9,756 nt of DNA from Candidatus Tayloriibacteriota bacterium (GTDB lineage Bacteria; Patescibacteriota; Minisyncoccia; Phycocordibacterales; PALSA-1337): assembly GCA_003170325.1 (NCBI GenBank), contig PMZP01000062.1, positions 1-9,756 on the forward strand, given 5' to 3'. This document shows, in pieces, positions 5,618 to 9,756 of the stretch. The notes under the pieces were generated by a model. It was given only the letters and a program-made list of their open reading frames with translations. It searched no databases and had not been told where the DNA came from. Every line of letters begins with the position of its first letter. Position 1 is the stretch's first letter. Made by a program: the position numbers and the translations under genes.

Positions 5618-5803
5618 ATGCCAGTAAAAACAAAGGTAACAAAGATACCTATAGAGTTCGATGAACCGGAGGCTGTCGTCATCCTCGAAGAAAAGACCGA
5701 GGAAGACCCTCTAGCGACTGAAGAAGAGAGTAGTGAGATCGGCATCGATGAGACGGGGATGGAGGATGAAGTAGATCCCTTCAACGACAAGTGGGAAGCG
5801 TAA
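5618..5803 (+). CDS. Small acidic hypothetical protein
   Basis: A 61-residue protein with no family I recognise. It is highly acidic (15 Glu and 6 Asp against 5 Lys and no Arg). It starts with a short basic patch (MPVKTKVTK), then a long Glu/Asp/Ser/Thr-rich stretch that should be disordered, and ends DPFNDKWEA. There is no signal peptide, membrane segment or cysteine. AAGGAG lies one nucleotide before the ATG, closer than a normal Shine-Dalgarno. A CATAAA box upstream supports a short leader. It sits between ruvC and the PBP gene on the same strand, and its stop is 6 nt before the PBP extended -10, so the two look like adjacent separate units. It could be a small adaptor or an unannotated conserved CPR protein; function is unknown, and chance ORF status is not excluded. 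Confidence 0.5.
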   Translation: MPVKTKVTKIPIEFDEPEAVVILEEKTEEDPLATEEESSEIGIDETGMEDEVDPFNDKWEA

Positions 5804-5808
5804 CATTC

Positions 5809-5817
5809 TGTTATACT
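5809..5817 (+). promoter_or_regulatory. Extended -10 promoter of the PBP gene
   Basis: TGT followed by TATACT (5812-5817) is a good extended -10. It ends 6 nt before ATG 5824, placing the expected +1 on the start codon and predicting a leaderless mRNA. No convincing -35 was found. Confidence 0.55.
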
Positions 5818-5823
5818 ATCCCT

Positions 5824-8388
5824 ATGCCGCACCGTCGAAAATCGAAGCTCAGACATATAAGAACACTGATCTTGCTTGGTCTCTCTGCAGTGCTCATCAC
5901 TATCGGCCTAACCGCCTTATGGGTGGCCACCTTGCAGATGCCTGACTTGAACTCCTTCCAGAACAGAAAGGTCGTCGAATCTACGAAGATATATGACCGC
6001 ACCGGTTCTATACTCTTATATGACACCGGCACCAACGCCAAACTGACAGTCGTGCCGCTTTCCGAGATATCCCCATTCATCCAAAAGGCTTCTGTCTCCA
6101 TCGAAGACTCGAATTTCTACTCCAACATAGGCATCGAACCGACCTCTATCCTGCGCGCTATCCTGGCTGACCTGACTGCCGGCGGCTACAGTCAAGGTGC
6201 TTCCACGATCACGCAACAGGTGGTGAAAAATTCCCTGTTGACCCAAGATAAAACCGTGACCAGAAAGATCAAGGAGTGGGTGTTGGCCATCAAACTGGCC
6301 CGCTTCATGAGCAAGGACCAGATCCTGGAGATGTATCTAAACGAAACACCTTACGGTGGCACCATTTATGGCGTTGAGGAAGCTAGTCAACAGTTCTTCG
6401 GTAAATCAGCTAAAGGCCTGGATTTGGCAGAGTCTGCCTATATAGCCGCCCTTCCCCAGGCACCAAGTTACTATTCACCATATGGAACGCATATGGATGC
6501 CTTGACGTCTAGACAGCACTTGGTGCTCTCGCGAATGAAGACGCTCGGTTACATATCAGACACCGATTATCGGGCCGCTCTGGCGGAAAAAGTCCACTTC
6601 CTCTCGAAGAGCGCCGGCGGTATCCGCGCGCCTCATTTTGTCATGTATGTCAGAGATTATCTGTTACAAAAATACGGCGAAGACTCGGTCGATAATGGCG
6701 GCCTCAAAGTCATCACCACCCTAGACTACGGCATGCAGCAGAAAGCCGAGGAAGTGATCAAAAAATTCGGACCCACTCTGGCCCAAAACTTCAATGCCAG
6801 CAACACTGCCATGGTAGCTATCGACCCCAAGACCGGGGACATCCTGACCATGGTCGGCTCCAAAAACTATTTCGACGCTTCTATCGATGGAAATTTCAAT
6901 GTGACTTTGGCCAAGCGACAGCCCGGCTCGACCTTCAAGCCATTCGTTTACTCGACCCTCTTCAAAAAAGGCTACACCCCGGAAACGATCCTCTTCGACG
7001 CCCAGACTGAATTCTCGCAATATTGCACCGTCGACGGCAAGCCGAAAGACCCGAATATCGTCAGCACCAGCTCCCTTGATCTAAGCAAATCGTGCTACAT
7101 GCCGGTCGAGTACGACAATGTCTTCGAGGGGCCGCTCTCCATCCGCCAGGCTCTGGCGCAATCGCGCAATATCCCGGCCGTCAAAGCTTTGTACCTGGCC
7201 GGCATTCCCGCCTCGATCCAAACAGCGCAAGACCTGGGCATCACCACACTGACCGACCCGAATAGGTACGGCCTGACTCTGGTCTTGGGCGGTGGCGAAG
7301 TCACCTTGCTCGATATGACCAGCGCCTACGGCGTCTTTGCCAACGACGGCATACGTAATCCTTATCGTTCCATCCTGGAAGTCGACGACAACAAGGGTAA
7401 CGTTCTGGAAAAAGCATCTGCAACGACCACGCCGGCCCAAGTGTTGCAACCGGAGATCGCCAGACAGATCTCCAGCATCCTCTCGGACACATCTGTTCGT
7501 ATGGCCAGTTTGAAACCTATCGGCGATAGTGTCGGCCGTCCGGTAGCCATCAAGACCGGCACCACCAACGACTACCGTGACGTTTGGACGCTTGGATATA
7601 CGCCTGACTTGGTGGTCGGAGCCTGGGCCGGCAATAACAACAATGTTCCGATGAGACAGAACGTGGCCGGGCTCATCATTTCGCCGCTCTGGGGCGCCTT
7701 CATGTCGCAAGTCGCCAAGAATTATCCTCCGGATAACTTCAATCCTCCCCCACCGTCTTTGACGGATAGCAAGCCGGTCTTGCGGGGCGTTTGGCAGGGC
7801 GGACAGTCTTATTTCATAGACTCGATCTCGGGAAAATTGGCGACACAATACACTCCAGAAGAGACAAAAAAGGAAGTGACCTTCAATAGCGTCCATACCA
7901 TCCTGCAATGGGTCAACAAAGACGACCCACGCGGACCTATCCCGACAACTCCATCAGCTGACCCGCAATATCAGTACTGGGAATATGGCGTGCGCAAGTG
8001 GTTCCAGACATACGAAGCCTCCCATCCGGACTTTAGAGAGACGACCAATACTTCGGTCCCCGTAACGGCAACCGACGATGTCCATACGTCTAATAATTCC
8101 CTGAAGGTCTCGATCGTTTCGCTTGCGGCTGGTTCAGCCGTCGATCCGGAGCGCCTACTCAATATCCAACTGACTTACCAAGGCTCATCCCCCATCCAGA
8201 AAACCGAAGTATACCTAAATGGTAAATACGTACTGACGGCCACTGCAAACCCACTCAACTTCTCCTTCGTTCCGGCCGACATCAGCAGTCTTTCATCCTC
8301 AAGCACGAACAACCTGTCGGTCACTGTATATGATCAAGCCTACAATCAGGGCCAAGCTTCGGTTCAATTCAATGTGGTGACACCGTGA
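5824..8388 (+). CDS. Bifunctional class A penicillin-binding protein (glycosyltransferase / transpeptidase)
   Basis: The 854-residue membrane-anchored enzyme polymerises lipid II into glycan strands and cross-links the peptides outside the membrane. A basic N-terminus (PHRRKSKLRHIR) precedes one membrane helix at about 14-37. The GT51 domain shows the catalytic Glu94 in SIEDSNFYSNIG, then GASTITQQVVKN (125-136), RKIKEWVLAIKLAR (147-160) and AESAYIAALPQAPSYYSP (202-219). The transpeptidase domain has the serine nucleophile in STFK (369-372), SRN (447-449) and KTGT (577-580). Cys401 and Cys424 flank an insert and could form a disulfide. After a Pro-rich linker (about 635-655), residues about 760-854 look like an Ig-like beta-sandwich, possibly a wall- or surface-binding module. 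In the GT51 motif EDxxFxxHxG the usual His is Asn. An in-frame ATG at 5791 overlaps the upstream ORF and precedes the promoter, so 5824 is preferred. It could be called pbpA, ponA or mrcA by different schemes. Confidence 0.95.
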   Translation: MPHRRKSKLRHIRTLILLGLSAVLITIGLTALWVATLQMPDLNSFQNRKVVESTKIYDRTGSILLYDTGTNAKLTVVPLSEISPFIQKASVSIEDSNFYSNIGIEPTSILRAILADLTAGGYSQGASTITQQVVKNSLLTQDKTVTRKIKEWVLAIKLARFMSKDQILEMYLNETPYGGTIYGVEEASQQFFGKSAKGLDLAESAYIAALPQAPSYYSPYGTHMDALTSRQHLVLSRMKTLGYISDTDYRAALAEKVHFLSKSAGGIRAPHFVMYVRDYLLQKYGEDSVDNGGLKVITTLDYGMQQKAEEVIKKFGPTLAQNFNASNTAMVAIDPKTGDILTMVGSKNYFDASIDGNFNVTLAKRQPGSTFKPFVYSTLFKKGYTPETILFDAQTEFSQYCTVDGKPKDPNIVSTSSLDLSKSCYMPVEYDNVFEGPLSIRQALAQSRNIPAVKALYLAGIPASIQTAQDLGITTLTDPNRYGLTLVLGGGEVTLLDMTSAYGVFANDGIRNPYRSILEVDDNKGNVLEKASATTTPAQVLQPEIARQISSILSDTSVRMASLKPIGDSVGRPVAIKTGTTNDYRDVWTLGYTPDLVVGAWAGNNNNVPMRQNVAGLIISPLWGAFMSQVAKNYPPDNFNPPPPSLTDSKPVLRGVWQGGQSYFIDSISGKLATQYTPEETKKEVTFNSVHTILQWVNKDDPRGPIPTTPSADPQYQYWEYGVRKWFQTYEASHPDFRETTNTSVPVTATDDVHTSNNSLKVSIVSLAAGSAVDPERLLNIQLTYQGSSPIQKTEVYLNGKYVLTATANPLNFSFVPADISSLSSSSTNNLSVTVYDQAYNQGQASVQFNVVTP

Positions 8389-8396
8389 TGTATTGG

Positions 8397-8469
8397 AACG
8401 CCCTTTTGGCTCCGGACGTTTCGTCTTCGTGCTTCGCAGTCGCCGAAAGTCCTTCGCCAAGCAGGCGTT
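8397..8469. terminator. Long hairpin in the convergent gap, possible bidirectional terminator
   Basis: AACGCC (8397-8402) pairs with GGCGTT (8464-8469). TTGGC (8406-8410) pairs with GCCAA (8456-8460), GGAC (8414-8417) with GTCC (8449-8452), and TTTCG (8419-8423) with CGAAA (8444-8448). It lies between the convergent PBP gene and the minus-strand small gene, where a shared terminator is expected. Only a short T-run (TTTATAT) follows on the plus strand, so termination is a guess. Confidence 0.45.
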
Positions 8470-8479
8470 TATATAACCT

Positions 8480-8740
8480 CTATCTGATATCGTTCACAAC
8501 CCTCACATCCTGTTTATCCGCGATCTCCTTGAGAATCGCCTGTTTCTTTATGTAAATGGCCGATTTGAGCGATTGACTGACGCCGGTCAACATCACAGTA
8601 TCTGACTTGAAGATAACCGCGGTTATTGGAATATCGGCTCCCGTCTGATGTAAGATTGCCTCTTTAATGGCATTCCTGATGAGGATCTCCTTGGTATAAG
8701 ATCCCTGGATCTTCTTGAAAAACTCGCTGATGCCGAACAT
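8480..8740 (-). CDS. Small DUF721/DciA-like protein
   Basis: An 86-residue protein directly downstream of dnaN on the same strand (29-nt gap). Its second half, with VMLTGVSQSLKSAIYIKKQAI, then ILKEIADK and the ending VRVVNDIR, follows the pattern of the DUF721 core: a strand, a small-residue turn, an L/I-K helix and a final V-x-DIR strand. DUF721 includes DciA, the replicative helicase loader or operator common in bacteria that lack DnaC/DnaI, and it often sits near dnaA-dnaN-recF. The N-terminal part (MFGISEFFKKIQGSY, then RNAIKEAILHQTG) is amphipathic. The protein is much shorter than typical DciA and lacks the conserved Trp of the core, so homology is plausible but not proven. A TATATT box 8 nt before the ATG (8754-8749) may give a near-leaderless mRNA, or it may be co-transcribed with dnaN. 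Confidence 0.45.
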   Translation of the reverse strand: MFGISEFFKKIQGSYTKEILIRNAIKEAILHQTGADIPITAVIFKSDTVMLTGVSQSLKSAIYIKKQAILKEIADKQDVRVVNDIR

Positions 8741-8748
8741 TAAATTAA

Positions 8749-8754
8749 AATATA
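8749..8754 (-). promoter_or_regulatory. Possible -10 box for the DUF721-like gene
   Basis: TATATT on the minus strand (8754-8749) lies in an AT-only run between the dnaN stop and ATG 8740. It ends 8 nt before the start codon, close to the 6-nt spacing seen for other genes here. Low-complexity AT sequence makes chance matches likely. Confidence 0.3.
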
Positions 8755-8769
8755 TGTTTTGCCGAATAT

Positions 8770-9756
8770 TTATCTATTCATTGGCATAGCCAAATACATG
8801 AACGTCTGGTCGCCAGACACCGGACGTATGACCATCGGCCGATTCATACCGCCAAACTGCAAGGAAACACTGTCAGCGTCGATCGATTGGAAGCAGTCGG
8901 AGATATAACGATAATTGAAGTTGATCTCCACTTTATCCCCAGTCAATGCCGCGTCGACGTTGGTGACATTCTCCCCAACGTCGCTGTTCTTTGTTTGGAT
9001 CTGGAAAATCTTTCCTTTTGGATCGATGGTCAGGTGGATCTGGTTGAACTTGTCAGAGAAGATATTGGAAATTTTGAGAGCGTTCAATAGATCTTGCTTC
9101 AAAACCACCGCTTCTGTGGCATACCCTTTGGGGATAATCTGTCGATAATCCGGAAAAACCCCGTCAATGACGCGGGAAACCACGTAAATATCCCTAGCTT
9201 TAAAGGAAATAAGATTTTTATTCATGGCCACCGTCACTGTTTCGCCCATCATCTCCAAGACTTTGATGACATCCGGGATATTTTTAAAAGGAATAAGTAT
9301 GTCTCCCATTTTCGAGACTAAGGGGACTTTTATTTTCTTTTCGGCCAAACGAAAAGAGTCTGTGGCCGCAAAGACTAGAAAATCGCCGTCACGATAGATG
9401 TACACGCTGGACAGCTCCGGCTTCACATTAGAGACAGAAGAGCTGTACCAGACCGATTTCAAGCCTTTAACAAACATATCTGTCGTAAGGTCTGCCTCCT
9501 GTCCACCACTTACCTGTGGGATAGACGGGAAATCTTCCGATGGAATGGTTTTTATCACACCCTTTGATTTACCGGCGGAGATCGTAAGATTACCGGAAGC
9601 GGTTTCTATTTTTACGATCTGGTTTTGGTCGTACACTTGTGAGACAAAAGAAGAGATTATGTGCCCAGGCACAGCGACCACCCCTTCGACTGATGACTTG
9701 ATCGGTATTGAAACTTCGATGCCAATATCTAAATTTGTGGCTTTAAATATAGCTAT
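8770..9756 (-). CDS. dnaN: DNA polymerase III beta subunit (sliding clamp), 5' end cut by window edge
   Basis: The frame is open from the right edge to the TAA at 8772-8770, giving 328 visible residues; about 40-45 N-terminal residues are missing compared with the usual 365-375. Upstream of the GTG at 9681 the frame continues with IFKATNLDIGIEVSIPIKSS, the typical end of the first clamp subdomain, so 9681 is not the start. Further signatures are VAVPGHIISSFVSQV, FLVFAATDSFRLAEKKI, VVSRVIDGVFPDYRQIIP and the ending PMVIRPVSGDQTFMYLAMPM, which forms part of the protein-binding cleft in the family. DnaN forms a dimeric ring that tethers the replicase and other enzymes to DNA. dnaA often precedes dnaN, so dnaA and the replication origin may lie beyond the right edge; that is inference. 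Confidence 0.96.
   Translation of the reverse strand: MAIFKATNLDIGIEVSIPIKSSVEGVVAVPGHIISSFVSQVYDQNQIVKIETASGNLTISAGKSKGVIKTIPSEDFPSIPQVSGGQEADLTTDMFVKGLKSVWYSSSVSNVKPELSSVYIYRDGDFLVFAATDSFRLAEKKIKVPLVSKMGDILIPFKNIPDVIKVLEMMGETVTVAMNKNLISFKARDIYVVSRVIDGVFPDYRQIIPKGYATEAVVLKQDLLNALKISNIFSDKFNQIHLTIDPKGKIFQIQTKNSDVGENVTNVDAALTGDKVEINFNYRYISDCFQSIDADSVSLQFGGMNRPMVIRPVSGDQTFMYLAMPMNR

Noticed and set aside
5791..5823. Upstream in-frame ATG for the PBP gene
   Set aside because: It overlaps the acidic ORF and the TATACT promoter; the basic N-terminus plus membrane helix begins naturally at 5824.
7081..7908. 275-residue minus-strand frame inside the PBP gene; also 1672-2298 inside pilB
   Set aside because: Both are antisense shadows of well-conserved genes, rich in Arg/Gly/His, with no family motifs.
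9679..9681. GTG 9681 as the start of dnaN
   Set aside because: The same frame continues upstream with conserved clamp sequence to the window edge.

Overview
The window looks like chromosomal DNA of a Patescibacteria (Candidate Phyla Radiation) bacterium, most likely from the Parcubacteria side. The grounds are the very compact housekeeping genes, a short YebC that lacks its middle domain, and the typical CPR form of PilB, RuvB and the class A penicillin-binding protein. The PBP gene ends in TGA and no gene reads through an internal TGA, which argues against the clades that recode TGA as glycine (Gracilibacteria and Absconditabacteria). The placement rests on sequence style alone; there is no rRNA here.

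Layout. From the left edge, on the minus strand, lies the 5' part of an AbiEi-family antitoxin or regulator gene (its 3' end and any toxin partner are beyond base 1), preceded by tsaE. A divergent intergenic region (1123-1275) separates tsaE from pilB on the plus strand. A 441-base gap without a protein gene (2950-3390) then carries two large RNA-like foldbacks and an intrinsic terminator. Next come ruvB, yebC and ruvC as a probable operon, a small acidic ORF, and a bifunctional class A PBP with a C-terminal Ig-like domain. At the right, on the minus strand, dnaN (5' end beyond the edge) is followed by a small DUF721/DciA-like gene, and a long hairpin separates this pair from the convergent PBP gene.

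Functions. Most genes are core functions: tRNA t6A modification (TsaE), type IV pilus extension (PilB), Holliday junction processing (RuvB, RuvC; no RuvA is in view), the translation/regulation factor YebC, wall synthesis (PBP) and the replication clamp (DnaN). The one clearly accessory gene is the AbiEi-like gene, which uses mostly AGA/AGG arginine codons unlike its neighbours and probably belongs to an abortive-infection toxin-antitoxin locus continuing to the left.

The least explained parts are non-coding. The tsaE and pilB promoters are mirror images, each carrying the palindrome CATACC-N4-GGTATG, and they form the arms of a 125-bp foldback. In three genes (tsaE, pilB, PBP) the -10 hexamer ends exactly 6 nt before the ATG, which predicts leaderless mRNAs. 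The 2950-3390 gap holds two candidate structured RNAs. An inverted repeat lies at the predicted transcription start of the AbiEi-like gene and looks like an autoregulatory operator.
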